Counted from the first letter of the stretch, positions 34,482-48,742 are shown. The stretch: 64,000 nucleotides of DNA from Isoetes taiwanensis (GCA_021234155.1 JAJEKV010000054.1:5441962-5505961); one strand, 5' to 3'. Numbers and translations: made by a program. The notes: generated from the sequence alone by a model not told the origin.

Positions 34482-37409
34482 GTGGCTACGGTCCGGAAAA
34501 ATCGGATATGGATTCTGTTGAGAATAGTAGTCTCTTACGATTTTGGGCTACTATTCAAGATCAAAAAGTACATGTCCTATTCGATCCGGAGTGAGTTTGA
34601 TTTTATTTCTGCTCGCTTGGTAAAAGAACTAAAATTAACTTCTATTCCTTTATCAAGTGATGTAGAATTATCTTCTGCTTTCTTGAATGTTGCCCCTCCG
34701 CCTTCTTCATTTATGGTCAAGGATGTTGAATTTCAATTGCAGGGATATATCTGTAAACGTTCTTTCATGGTTTCTGACCTTGGAGGTATGGATATTATTC
34801 TAGGCATGCCATGGCATAAGGCTATTAATCCTCTTATAGATTGGAAAGCGGGTATTGTTATGTTATCCTTGGAAGGGGGTAAAAAGACCTTCAAGTTTGT
34901 GAAGGATGATATTGTGTCCCCTATTCCCACAGTTTCTGTTGTACAGTTTAAACGTTTGGCAATGAAAACTCATTTTGTGTATTTGGTGGTTTTGCGTTCT
35001 CAGTTAGAAGTATTCCCATTAAATGAGCGTCAAACAGTCTTTTTGCATTATTTTGATGATGTCTTTTCAAATGAAATTCCACAAACTTTGCCTCCCCAAC
35101 GTTTGGAGGACCACAGGATTGATCTTCTTCCTGGGAAAGAACCTCCTAATCAAGCTCCTTATCGGAGAATGCATGGCCAACAAGTTGAGATTAGGCGCCA
35201 GCTTGATGAGTTACTTCAAGCTGGATTGATCCGCCATAGTTCTTCACCTTTTGGTGCTCCTGTCTTGTTGGTTAAGAAAAAAGATAATTCCTGGCGCATG
35301 TGTATAGATTATCGCGCTTTGAATAAGATAACCATAAAGAATCGGTTTCCTATACCAAGGGCGGATGATTTGTTTGATCAACTCCAAGGTGCCACAGTTT
35401 TTAGCCGTCTTGATCTTAAGTCAGGGTATTGGCAACTTAAGGTTGCGCCTGAAGATGTTCACAAGACTGCGTTTAGGACAACCTTTGGACATTATGAGTT
35501 TTTAGTCATGCCATTTGGACTTACAAATGCGACTTCTTTTCTTGAGGCTAATGGGGCTTAATATTTGAAGATGTGCATGGGGTTTATGTTGTCGTGTTCT
35601 TTGATGACATATTAGTTTTTAGTAAGTCCGAGGAAGACCATTACTTGCATTTTGGGATTCCGTCGGTTAGGGAGGAGTCTATTACTCTTAATCCTAAGAA
35701 AAGTATATATTTTCCAATCGGAAATTGAATATTTGGGTCATATTGTTTTTTGAGGGTCTTAAAGTTGATCCCAAAGAAGGTACAAGCAATTGTGGATTGG
35801 CCTGTACCTATTTCCGATTCTTTGCATTGCGTTCCTTTTTGGGCTTATGCAGTTATTATAGGAAGTTTGTACAGAATTTTGCTCGTTTAGCTTCAGATTT
35901 ATATTTGTTGCTACGAAAAGACGTTCCTTTCCAATGGAATCATAATCATCAGTTTGCTTTCCAAGTTTTAAAGGATGCCATGGTTAATCCTCCTGTTCTG
36001 CGTTTGCCAAAGTTTGGTCTACCTTTCTTGTTATGTGTTGATGCAAGTGGTATGGCTTTGGGCGCGGTTTTGATGCAGGATGGTCATCCTATTGCTTATG
36101 AAAGTCGGAAGTTTTCTGACACGGAAAGTAGATATAGTGTTTATGATAAGGAATTTCTAGCTGTCATTCATGCTTTGAAAGTGTGGCGACACTATCTTAT
36201 AGGGTCAACAGTTCATATTTTGACTGACCACCAAAGCATTAGGCACATTGTTTCACAGAAAACATTATCGGAAAGGCAGTTGAAATGGGTTGCTTTTATG
36301 CAGCAATATGATTTCTCAGTGGATTATCGTCCTGGTAAAGAGAATGTTGTAGCTGATGCTTTAAGTAGGCGTTATGCAGTTTGTTCTCTTTCTATAGCAC
36401 AATCCAACCATTTGGAGGAAATGAAGCCATTGTATGCCACTGACCCTGATTATAAGGATATTTGGTTGTTAGCTCAAAATGGCAATGCATATGGATATAA
36501 GATCGTTAATGGGTTCTTGTATAAAGGTCCAAAGCTATGCATTGTTCGGAATTTTCGATCACTTATTCTTAAAGAAGTCCATGATGCACCCACGGTGGTC
36601 ATCGGGCGTGGGGGCAACTTTGGCAAAGCTTGAACCATACTTTATTTGGCCTGGATTACGGAGAGATGTTTTGGTTCATATTCGCATTGTGTTACTTGTC
36701 AGCGGATAAAAAGCGAACAAGAAACCTCATGGTGTTCCTTTATCCTTGCCTATTAGGAGGCAAAGTGGGAACAGATCACTATGGATTTTATTGTTGGTCT
36801 TCCTCCCGGTTCTCGCCAAGAACAACATCATTTGGACAATTGTTGATTGTTTAACTAAGCACGCTCATTTTATTCCTTGTTAGGATAAGTTGGCGGCTTA
36901 TAGTGTGGCTACGCTCTTTATCAAAGAGATATTTAGGCTACATGGGTTGCCAAAGATTATTGTATCCGATCGTGATACAAAGTTTACTAGTAAATTCTGG
37001 AAAGCATTATTTATGCAATTGGGGACAGAGTTGAGGTTCTCCACGCTTTTCACCTTAAACCGATGGACAATCCGAGGTGGTAAATAAAGTTATTTGTTCC
37101 ATCTTAAGGGGGTTTGTCAATGAACATCAAGGTCATTGGGAAGAGTATTTGCCTATTGCTGAATTTGTGTATAATAATACCTATCAGTCTACCATAAAGA
37201 TGACCCCTTTTCAGGCGGTCTATGGTCAGTCTGTGCGGGAGCCACTCTTTCGAGTGTGTGAGGATGTTCCAGCTGCTGATGATTTGGTTATTGAGCATAA
37301 GGATCTCATAGACTTGCTTCAAGCTCGTATTCGAGATGCTCAAGCATCTTTTGCAAATAAATCATCTAAGTTGCGGCAACCAATGGTTTTTAAGGAAGGA
37401 GATTGGGTA
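34482..37409 (+). pseudogene. pol of gypsy element 2
   Basis: Protease: a frameshift at about 34580 removes the D-S-G active site, leaving [16 protein letters not shown] and later [54 protein letters not shown] and, after a stop at 35559, FFDDILVFSK (GATGAC 35603-35608). RNase H: PIAYESRKFSDTESRYSVYD and DYRPGKENVVADALSRR at about 36330-36371. Integrase: [20 protein letters not shown], then frameshifted; the end is MVFKEGDWV at the LTR. The chromodomain region is missing. Confidence 0.88.
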
Positions 37410-37636
37410 TGCCAAGGACGTGGCCTTTAGTCCAAAAGGGGTTTTATGGTCCAAAGATGGCCTTTAGTCCAAAAGGGGCCGTATGGTCCAAAGAGGGCCT
37501 TTGGTCCAAAGAAGGACCAAAGGGGGTGTGCACGCTATATAGTAGCTCGGGGGAGAGTTCTTGGGCAGCTGTGTCTTAGCTGAGGGCTCGTGGTTGGGTG
37601 GTGAGATAGCGTGCCACGTCAAGTGTCTGTTTTACA
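37410..37636 (+). repeat. Right LTR of gypsy element 2
   Basis: Starts at the same TGCCAAGG as the left copy and ends TTTTACA. TATA box CTATATAG at 37535-37542. It is joined directly to integrase coding sequence upstream. Confidence 0.9.
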
Positions 37637-38202
37637 GAAAACCTGGGTCTTACGATTCTTTCTAAAGTATTGCCCTGTTTCCAGTGATTAAAACTCTTAT
37701 TTTCATTATTGCTTACAGTGGAGTCCATGCTTCCACGATTTTCAAGCCCTTCATGTTTACCATCAGTACAAAAATTCATGGAATTGCTTACCCCTTTTTT
37801 ATCTTTTCCAAACTTCTGGCTTGTTTCCTCCAGCATTGTGTTTTCTCCTGCAATCACGCCATGCTTCATAATAGCCGCTTCGTTCTGCCTCACTAGAACC
37901 AGCTTCATTACATCCTGTAAACCCCAAGCCTCACCAGAGCCGTTGTAAACCCCATGCCTCACCAGAGCCGCTTCCTTCTGTCCCTGTAAACCCCAAATAC
38001 CTGTGCCACGCTCTATCTCTCCGCCATCGATTTTTTCTGCTCCATAGGACGCCGCTATTGCAGGCCTGGGTATAGCGACATCCGGCAGGGGCTCAGAGCC
38101 CCCGATTTTCCTACCAGAACCATTGCGTGTCTGTTTTTCCCCTGTTGCCGACTTTTCCCCTGTTGCCGCTACCGTGAGCGGCTTACTCTGCGCCACCGAC
38201 AT
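37637..38202 (-). pseudogene. Antisense LINE ORF1, first part
   Basis: An intact frame from the ATG at 38202 (MSVAQSKPLTVAATGEKSAT) to the gypsy boundary, ending LERIVRPRF, about 188 residues. It is low-complexity and charged, as expected for the N-terminal part of plant L1 ORF1. The ORF continues on the far side of the gypsy insertion. Confidence 0.7.
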
Positions 38203-38244
38203 GTTTATTCAGCTCTTTCCAACAAAAATCCCTCGTTAGACTAT

Positions 38245-39997
38245 ATTTTTGTTATGAAGAAAATAAGACAATGGTTTAAAGGTCACACACTAATTTGGCC
38301 TAGAATGGTGGATGTTCTATGCATTGCCATTATATGTGCCGTTTTGAGTTTCGTATTGTTTTAGGGTATTCTGGCAATGGTTTTGACTATGATTCTTGTA
38401 TAGTATTGTATTCAAAACGGTATATTTTACCACATGAGAGCTGCTTAGAAGGATCTTTCTATTTTTGGGTGTTTAATTTGTGGTTTTTTTTTTCCCTGGG
38501 TTGTGAAGGTCTTGACATCGAGCATGTGACATTCCAAATTTGGTTTGCATGCCAAAATTGTCCGGGGGGGGATCAAAAGCATGCGTGGAAGGGGGGTTTT
38601 CGGTTTTCGATCTTTGCTGAGACGGCGGTGGAGGCCGGAGGGCCCGAGGTCGAGATCAATGCGCGGGTTACGGTGCTTAAGCGGCAAAATCCGGCGTTTC
38701 CTTACAAATCTTCAATTCTTCTTCATGCAAGGGGCGGCTATGGCGGGATCAAATAGGGCACAAGGCATACCAGAGTCTAGGTAGCGGCGGTTATGGCATG
38801 GCCAAATCGACTCTTCTTCTCATCTCGTGCCGCAGATTAGGTTTTCAAAGGAAAAGGCAATTTCACGAAAAGAAGCGGCGATTCTTGGCTCTTGCCTGCG
38901 GTGAGTGGCAAAGACTTTCGGTTTGAAGCGAGCAAGGTCGGATATGGTGGTTAATGCTGGGGAAATAGGCATACATTAATTCGTTTTAGTTCGGGTTTGT
39001 TATTATCTTTTGCTTCAAAATATTTCTATCTCGGCGTCTTCACGAAAAACACGATAGATCGATTTATATAACTTAATTTCTGTGAGGGTTTACAAGCCCC
39101 TTAGGAGGCCGTTTGTGGAGAGTAGGCCTTGCGGTGTTGCGTGTGCAAACATTCTTGAGATTAAGAAATCATTACTTATGACCAAATTACTTTCAACAAT
39201 AGAAAATTGTATAAATGTAGTTGATTATATCGCCATGATAGGCGTGTTGGCAACCCGGGGTAGCGATAGCGATGCATTTGTTGGTCCGTAGGTATGTAAA
39301 CCGCCTTGGCGGTTGTGTATGTTTTTGTGTTGTCTTTGTTTGTAATATAAAGCTTTAATGAAATAGAGTTTTTGCACCTTTGAAATATATGTGAATGTGT
39401 GCACCATTGCATTTGTCATTTGAATGTGTGTGCCAAAAAACATGGACCATTGATTCGAGGAATATCATGGTATATTCCTCTGATCAATGGCCCACGTGAA
39501 AAGTGATATATAGAGTGATATATAGAGTGATATATATCACTCTATGCATTGCCATTTAGGTATTATATATAGAAATGGACTCTCGACAGATGTTGTCCAT
39601 CACAATAGATAATAATTTTTACGTCATACCATATAATTACAAGGTCTTTTTTATGTAAATTTTTCTATGTAAAGACAAAATGTCGGTTACTCATTTTACA
39701 GGTTGTTAGACGACATTAAGCACCTAGCTAGCCTCATTGATGTGGAATATTTAAGTAAGGAAAATATAATAATAGTACGTATGTATGCGGGCCCCGGTAT
39801 CAACCACACAATACGAACGAAACACAACGCCATGTCACAGATTTTGAAAGAAGAGGCCCGACAGAACTCAGGAATTGATCCACCGGAGTACAAGGCAGGG
39901 ATTTTTTTTTTTTGGTTCCCCTATCGGCATTGCCTCTTCCCATTGCCGGAAAAACATGGAAAAATGATCCTCTTTCGGACATTCCCAGCAGGATAAC
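38245..39997. other. No gene assigned upstream of the transporter gene
   Basis: A GC-richer block at 38560-38950 has short frames on both strands and no recognised product. A perfect 20-bp palindrome, AGAGTGATATATATCACTCT, lies at 39524-39543 after two extra GAGTGATATATA units. A 98-codon frame at 39703-39996 (for example MSQILKEEARQNSGIDPPEY) abuts the transporter start but is not in its frame. It is unrecognised. The transporter promoter and leader must lie here. Confidence 0.4.
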
Positions 39998-42456
39998 ATG
40001 AAGTATTTTCTGGGTAAAAATGTTCAGAAAATGCTCAAGCGTAAAGACAGCGATCTCGGAGACCATGGTAATGCTGCTCCCTTTAGCCTTAAATGCATTC
40101 TGTTGTTTGTGCTTGAAGGTGACCCGAAGTATCAGTTCCATGATTCTTAGTAAGTTAGCCTTGATTGCTTTTTGGGTTTCTGGCTTAGAGCAAAATTTTG
40201 TGTATTCTTTACCCTTGGTCTTACTTATTCCTATGTTACTTTTTTTGCTTGATTCTGTACAAAATACTGGCATCAATTGAACGAATAGCAGTGCATAATA
40301 ATCTAGATACACTCTACAGTGATAAATATACTATTGATTACGTCTCTAATAAGCATTCCTGATAACAGGTGCTGCTGGCAAAGTGGATAATATCCATACA
40401 TTCTTTTTAAGTGACCTTCGTACAGCAGATGGTGCAAAACGTCAGCAACAACGCCTTTGTGGTGCTACAATAGCCTTACCATTCAACTTTCTAGTAGCTG
40501 TAGGAATTATTCTTATGAACAAGCTGGTATTCTGCTTCCCAAATACATTTTGCAGTTTTGACTTTTGTATGTGAACATCAAAAATGTATTTTTGTTATGT
40601 AGTTACTGGTCAGAGTGGGATTTAATTATCCAATTGCACTTACTTTGGTGCATTATGGCGTCAGCTGGATATTTATGGCTTGTCTAAAAGCAGTATCTTT
40701 ACTTCCTGCTGCACCTGCTTCTAAAACAACATCTCTTTCCTCTCTATTGGCCCTTGGAATTGTGATGGCATTTTCGACTGGACTTGCAAATGTTAGCTTG
40801 AAATACAACAGGTACTGTAATAACCTCCCTATAAGTGTCAACAGACACTCACTTGAATTCATCATTTTATCGTTCTGATGTTACTTTTTTTCTGCTTGAG
40901 TTATTGAGGCTACTTACTTGCACCTGTTAATATTGAGTAGACCTGAAATTGTATAACCTACCTTGGCAGTCTAGCTCTTACTTCAGAAAAAATCATATAA
41001 AGGGTTATTCACATAGTTCTTAATTGAAAAACATTCATTTAGTCAATGATTGTTTCTATTTCTTATATATACTCATAACCTGGGGAAAGAATGCACTATA
41101 GTGCTAGCTTGTTCAGGCATCTGTCGATGCGAAAATGCGATGTATTTCTTCCCTACTGAACAAGGCAATTTATTAAGTCAGTAAGAGATGAAAAGTATTT
41201 TGTTTATTAGAGCTGTCACAAATGCAGGCAAGCTTGCAGATACTGAAACAGAAAACTCAATACTTTACTAGGCACATAATTTATTTGAACGTTTGCTGTA
41301 TACATGCTGCACTTAGTTCTGCATAGCAATCAGTTGTCCCACCCTAAATTGTCTTGTGCTCATAATCTTTATAGGTTTCCAAAACATCAGCATGATGCAA
41401 TGGGTGCACAATATATATTCTAAAACTTCAATCTTGAATGCTAGGAGCATAATGGAAGACTTTGCAGATAACTGTTCTTATTTTATATCCTCTTTCCCTT
41501 GCAGTGTAGGCTTCTACCAAATGGCTAAAATAGCGGTTACTCCCACAATTGTCTTTTCTGAGTTCTTATTATTTGGTAAAAGAGTGTCGATCCAGAAGGT
41601 ATTATTTGAGTCTTATATTTGCAAATGCTTTAAAAATTGGACAGGCTTACATCTAATTATGTTCTTCTATTATTCCCGCAGGGGTTGGCGCTAACGGTAG
41701 TGTCCATAGGGGTCGCAGTTGCTACTGTAACAGATTTGCAGTTTCACTTATTTGGTGCTTTAGTGGCTGTTGCTTGGATTATACCAAGCGCCATAAACAA
41801 GATTCTGTGGTCTAATCTCCAGCAGCAAGAAGGTTGGACTGCTCTTGCGTAAGTTCTTTCATGGCTGGCATGCTACAGAGTGTTCAATAATTGTTTTTAT
41901 AACATTTCCAAAACTTATTGCTGGGTTTTTAATATGGCAAAGGCTTATGTGGAAGACTACTCCAATTACTATCTTATCCTTGCTCCTCCTTATTCCATGG
42001 CTTGATCCGCCTGGATTTTTGGGATTTGACTGGAATGTTTATAACACTGCTGCTATCCTGGTGTCTGCCCTTCTTGGCTTTCTTCTTCAATTGTCAGGAG
42101 CCTTAGCACTTGGGTATTTACTTGCTTTGCAAAATTTTGGTCATTTCTTGAAAGTGGTTGCTGATTGTCTTTTCTACCATTGCAGGGCTACTTCGGCAAT
42201 TACACACGTAGTACTGGGTCAATTTAAAACATGTGTCATTCTTCTTGGAGGTTTTCTGTTATTTCATTCTAATCCTGGTCCAAAAAGTTTGTCTGGTGTA
42301 ACCATGGCTTTAAGTGGAATGGCCTTTTATACTTCATTGAACATGAGGGAAGGGAGTGATGGGCATCCTAATAAAGCCCCTTCAAAGTCACACAATAAAT
42401 TAATTAAGGTGCATGCCGAAACTCATGAAGGTAAGGATCAGCTGGAAGCTGTTTAA
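39998..42456 (+). CDS. Nucleotide-sugar/triose-phosphate-family transporter, 7 exons
   Basis: Exons 39998-40067, 40369-40526, 40603-40811, 41505-41598, 41682-41848, 41943-42113 and 42186-42456 join in frame with GT-AG introns, giving 379 residues. The product is a multi-pass membrane protein of the NST/TPT (drug/metabolite transporter) superfamily, which moves nucleotide sugars or related phosphates across Golgi or ER membranes. Landmarks: FLSDLRTADGAKRQQQR, LPFNFLVAVGIILMNKL, SVGFYQMAKIAVTPTIVF (residue 146 on), VSIGVAVATVTDLQFHLFGA, ALALMWKTTPIT and THVVLGQFKTCVILLGG. The start (MKYFLGKNVQKMLKR) is the first ATG after an in-frame stop at 39965. Substrate is not predictable from sequence. 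It resembles an uncharacterised plant nucleotide-sugar transporter subgroup that I recall. Confidence 0.88.
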
Positions 42457-43362
42457 TGCATTTTCCAAATTTCTTCAATTAGTTTTAGCAGGCACCTGCA
42501 TTTCAACGCCCCAGCACAAACAGGTGGATTACCTATGAGCATCTTCATTACGCTGTACATATGTTTCTAATAGTCTTAAGAATGAAGTAGAAAAGGGCTA
42601 AGCTCTTTATTTGATATCTTGTATTGAGCAATGTATTAGTAGTTAAAACTGCTTTGCTATGCATTTTGTTTTGGGCATATTGACGGGTAGGTCCACAAGT
42701 TCAAACTCGTAAGCAAAATTTGTATGACACGCTTCTTGAGCACCATGGATTTGGCACAATACCATATTTATTATAACATTAAATCTGGGTAATATAATAT
42801 GTTATTTGCAAAGTTGGATTACAAAAATTGCCACCTGGAAAGTTATTGAAGATTTGTACAATGTTCAATCTTAAGATTTCATTGGATGCCCATCAATTAA
42901 TCATGAGCATCATAACTCCCAGCCCAACTTTTAAAAGAATTGTTATTCCATTGCCACAGGAGTACGAATGAAATTATTCCTCATGCTTTAAACACATGTT
43001 GGCACCAATGGAATCATGGATGAAAGTAGCTTGGGATTTAAGGGGGCACTATATACCATGTAATAATTGCGTCAGTAATGTTTACATTGTTCTTTCTATT
43101 TCAGCTTATAAAGATGTCACTACAATCACTTATTCCTCCTTATTTGTTGGCTTTTAATTTGCTGAATAACGTTGCTGCATGTATATTGGAATCTATCTAC
43201 AGTAAATAGGTTCGCCACTTGGACAACAAAAAATGGGACTGTGATCTATTATTAATGGTATCCACTAGGGAATGGTTACAATGCTTCCCCTGATGCAATC
43301 GTAAATAATGGGACTGGTTAAAAATAATTGGTTAAAGCTCATATGCAGTGTCAATAAAAGCA
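42457..43362. other. Intergenic region between tail-to-tail host genes
   Basis: About 0.9 kb with the 3' ends of both flanking genes. AT-rich, no ORF and no recognised repeat. Confidence 0.6.
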
Positions 43363-45991
<2,629 letters not shown>

Positions 45992-46576
45992 AGTGCTATA
46001 AGTAATATGCTAAAGATCTATTCCTCTCTCTATCTCTGTGGGCCTCTGTCCGCTACGATATACGGTTCATGTACTCGTATCTAGATCCATATACCATTTT
46101 TCTAGATTTCGGTAATGCCCAATTGACATGTTCATCTAGCCTATTGTATAGGGGAATGGCCCTGTGGGCCATTTTCTGGCCCAGTGAAAAAGAGCCCGAA
46201 GTCTCGCCCTTTTTCTGGGCTAGAGAATGGCGCAGCGGGTCATTTGCCAGGACGATTACGATTAGTGCAAAATGTGGAGTAAGGGCAAAACAAATTGTAG
46301 AATATTGAACAGAATTGCAGAACCAAGATAGCAAGCAGCGCAATAGTGACAAGGCTAGATTCACGTAAAGAATCGTGGACATATTTCACTTTTCTATTGG
46401 TTCAAAGGCTGAAAATAGCCTGGTCGTACACAGCAGGAAAGCCCACTAAATGCCGCGTGGTGGTGTAACATTGGACGCCAGGGCAAAATCGCGCCTAACT
46501 GTTGTTTATGTGGACATGAATATGTGCCTCTCAATATTAGGAGGGATACTTCCCACTTGCTGTTAAGTTAAGGGTA
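45992..46576. promoter_or_regulatory. Upstream region of the UMP-CMP kinase gene
   Basis: The 585 bp upstream of the kinase ATG. No certain TATA box was identified on the minus strand. A perfect small hairpin, AATGGCCC-TGT-GGGCCATT, lies at 46155-46173; GGGCC-type motifs are common in promoters of plant housekeeping genes. The role as promoter is inferred from position. Confidence 0.4.
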
Positions 46577-46656
46577 ATGTTCGCTGGCTGGCCATTACGC
46601 GGGGTAAGGCCACCTGGCGAGCCCCCGTGGCCTTACCCCGCCAGCCAACAAACATT
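46577..46656. repeat. GC-rich foldback repeat
   Basis: A perfect 15-bp inverted repeat, GCGGGGTAAGGCCAC (46599-46613) and its complement (46627-46641), around a 13-base loop. Flanking GCTGGCTGG and CCAGCCAAC, and outer AATGTT/AACATT, extend the stem imperfectly to about 30 bp per arm. Confidence 0.8.
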
Positions 46657-46662
46657 TTCCCT

Positions 46663-46870
46663 CGAAATGTTAGGGCAGTCCACATTTCGCACGTGCCGCC
46701 CCCTTTTGTTCAATCCGACGAACACTAGCAACCTGCCAGGTGGCACTAGCAGCCTCAATCCGACGAACACTAGCAACCTGCCAGGTGGCACTAGCAGCCT
46801 GCCAGGCAGGACAAAGAAAAGTTATAGGATGTAATAATTGTAGAGAAATGTGGTCTGCCCTAACATTTCG
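46663..46870. mobile_element. Miniature inverted-repeat element, 208 bp
   Basis: 26-bp terminal inverted repeats (46663-46688, 46845-46870) with a single mismatch, ends CGAAATGTTAGGGCAG. Inside is a perfect two-copy 45-bp tandem repeat (46711-46755, 46756-46800) starting CAATCCGACGAACACTAGC. No clear target duplication was seen, so the superfamily is open. Confidence 0.7.
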
Positions 46871-47190
46871 TATTGTTATTATTAGGGTGGGAGTCATCCC
46901 ACTTTATATGTCCATGTGAACAATCAATTGGTGGTACCTATAAAATGAAACTGGCCCATGAGACAAGTATAGTATTACTTGTAAGACTTTGACCGATGGT
47001 TATAAAGCTTGAGGATTTCATTGCAACCTTTTCTTTATTGTTGGCCCCTCTTTTGGGGTTGTATTCCAAAAAAACCACAAGTCGAATATTTTGCTTGTGT
47101 ATTTTTTAAGTCGAATATCGTAACTAATAACTAATTTGCTTATCATGAGAATTATTATTTTTATTGTAGTAGTTCTCCTTAGTGTAGTTG
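46871..47190. other. No gene seen
   Basis: AT-rich spacer between the miniature element and TRIM copy 1. Confidence 0.4.
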
Positions 47191-47195
47191 GCTAG

Positions 47196-47513
47196 TGTAA
47201 CGTTCCTAACCGACATGCCCTTAACCAACTGGGCAAAATCGTCTACGTTTATGAGTAGTCGCTTCTACCATTTATGCCGGTGTAAGTCTTTGCAATTTAT
47301 CCATGCATATAGGCACCCATGGAGACTCGAACTCAAGACCTGCTCTGATACCAACTGTGACGTTCCTAACCGACATGCCCTTAACCAACTGGGCAAAACC
47401 GTCTAGACGTTTATGAGTAGTCGCGTCTACCCATTTATGTCGGTGTCTCGGGAACGCCCCGCAGGCACTTTCAAGGTTCGAATACTCGAGCGGTCTACCA
47501 TGGGCCCGTTACA
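47196..47513 (-). mobile_element. TRIM retroelement, copy 1, partly deleted
   Basis: 318 bp, beginning TGTAACGTTCCTAACC and ending CCCGTTACA. It is flanked by the exact 5-bp duplication GCTAG (47191-47195, 47514-47518). The two terminal direct repeats start at 47196 and about 47356. The left one lacks its second half and runs straight into internal sequence. CTCTGATACCA just before the second repeat is the complement of a TGGTATCAGAG primer site, so the element points to the minus strand. No coding capacity. Same family as 54303-54802. Confidence 0.88.
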
Positions 47514-47518
47514 GCTAG

Positions 47519-48237
47519 TATGTTGGGTTTTGGCCTCTCTTGCACGGGTTCGAGCTCAGCTGCACTATTGAATTTACATAATATTTTTGTAGGTATTCGA
47601 CTTGCACAATATCCATGTCGAATCTGCGAGTCTAAGACCCCATTTTTAGTATATGACTTGCAGATTAGTAGCAAATCTATGAGTCTATTATCTATTTGGA
47701 ATCCAACCCATAATCAGGAGCCAATGAAAGCATCGTTATCGCATTCGTTTACCATGCCACTTTCTACACGTAAACTCACCATAACTTCTATACGTCTTGC
47801 CATAACTAACATGCAAACCTAGTTCTTAAAGCTAGAAAAGCAAATTAACAAGACGAGATCAGAAGAAGGCAACCAGGGTGCATGCAATATGAGATAAGGT
47901 TCCCAAATTATCCAATTAGTAAGGTTTTGGCAAAGGCGGGCCAAAATATGGGGGTTAGGGTTTTGGGGGCTTTTGTTTTTCGGCATTGCGATGGTGGTGT
48001 GGGAAAAGAGGGGCCGGGAGGAATTGTGGCAGGGACGCTCCTGTCAAGGCGGGCGAGGAGATGAGCATGCCGCTCTGCTGGAAGACATCGCGAACATGCC
48101 GGGTGTGGGAACGTTGCTTTCTGCGGGTTGCTGGAGGAGGCGGCATTTTGTTCTGCGGGTTGCTAGAGGAGGCGGGTTTCTGGCAGCATTTTCTAGTGTT
48201 CTCTGTATTTGTTAGTGTTTTATGAGCAGGAGTTTGC
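47519..48237. other. No gene assigned; GC-rich block
   Basis: AT-rich to 47870, then GC-rich to 48240 with overlapping short frames on both strands. A 32-bp imperfect tandem repeat built on TTCTGCGGGTTGCT starts at about 48118. No product recognised. Confidence 0.35.
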
Positions 48238-48600
48238 ATGCTGGCGCTTGCGATGGGATTGCCGGTGCCGGAAAGTTGTGTCTTGCTTGCTTCTGAGGTG
48301 AAGAAATTCTTCTGCATATTCAAGAAGGAATACTTCGGTGATAGCAATTATGTGGCGTGTGGACTGGTTGAGGGCTCATCAGCTGTGCTCTTCGATTGCC
48401 TGATTGTGGAGCGTTTTCTTCCGCTGTCTGTGTTCTCTATGCTGGAGACGGTAGAGACACATGAATCATTTGTTGCAGCAACGAACTTTCTTGAAAAGTA
48501 CATTGGTTGGCTGGCTGTTGTTCCAATTGCTACTGTGTGGATGGAGACATGGCTGCTACAGGGGCGAGGTCAGGTGGAGTTGTACAGTTGGAATGATTGA
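48238..48600 (+). CDS. Hypothetical 120-residue protein
   Basis: An open frame starting MLALAMGLPVPESCVLLASE, with KKFFCIFKKEYFGDSNYVAC, LFDCLIVERFLPLSVFSML and IGWLAVVPIATVWMETWLL, a possible membrane segment near the C-terminus. The amino-acid mix looks protein-like, but no family is recognised and no neighbour supports it. It could be a lone exon or chance. Confidence 0.25.
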   Translation: MLALAMGLPVPESCVLLASEVKKFFCIFKKEYFGDSNYVACGLVEGSSAVLFDCLIVERFLPLSVFSMLETVETHESFVAATNFLEKYIGWLAVVPIATVWMETWLLQGRGQVELYSWND

Positions 48601-48742
48601 GAATGCGGCAGAAGATGCATATGGGCTGGGGGGCATAGGAGGTGATGCAAGTTTCTTCTTATGTCATGTCCTTGGCAAGTTTCGTTGGCTCCTCCTTGCA
48701 GTTCTGTGCATAGGCCTGAGATGGCTATGGGTGGTCGTGTAA

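Larger units (their letters stand above)
33131..37636 (+). mobile_element. Ty3/gypsy LTR retrotransposon 2, internally truncated
   Basis: Two LTRs of about 227 bp (33131-33358 and 37410-37636) enclose gag, protease, RT, RNase H and integrase. A primer site TGGTATCGAGC at 33359 resembles the tRNA-Met site. The internal region stops abruptly at integrase ...FKEGDWV and abuts the 3' LTR with no polypurine tract, so the 3' internal end is deleted. The flanks (GCAATA left, GAAAAC right) show no target duplication. It sits inside ORF1 of the antisense LINE. Frameshifts throughout make it defective. Confidence 0.9.
27867..38231 (-). mobile_element. L1-type LINE, antisense, flanked by 13-bp duplication
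   Basis: CTCGTTAGACTAT occurs at 27854-27866 directly before a T run (27867-27882, the poly(A) tail in antisense) and again at 38232-38244 directly before the LINE 5' end. This fixes both boundaries. Without the nested gypsy element (33131-37636) the LINE is about 5.86 kb, normal for a plant L1 and apparently full length. The 5' leader is only about 29 bp before the ORF1 ATG at 38202. ORF1 and ORF2 are both decayed. Confidence 0.9.

Noticed and set aside
39703-39996. 98-codon ORF directly before the transporter start
   Set aside because: Not in frame with the transporter and no family recognised; the transporter frame has its own stop at 39965 and ATG at 39998.
47955-48347. 130-codon minus-strand ORF in the GC-rich block
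   Set aside because: Low-complexity Ser/Pro/Lys-rich reading of GC-rich DNA, overlapping other frames; no support as a gene.
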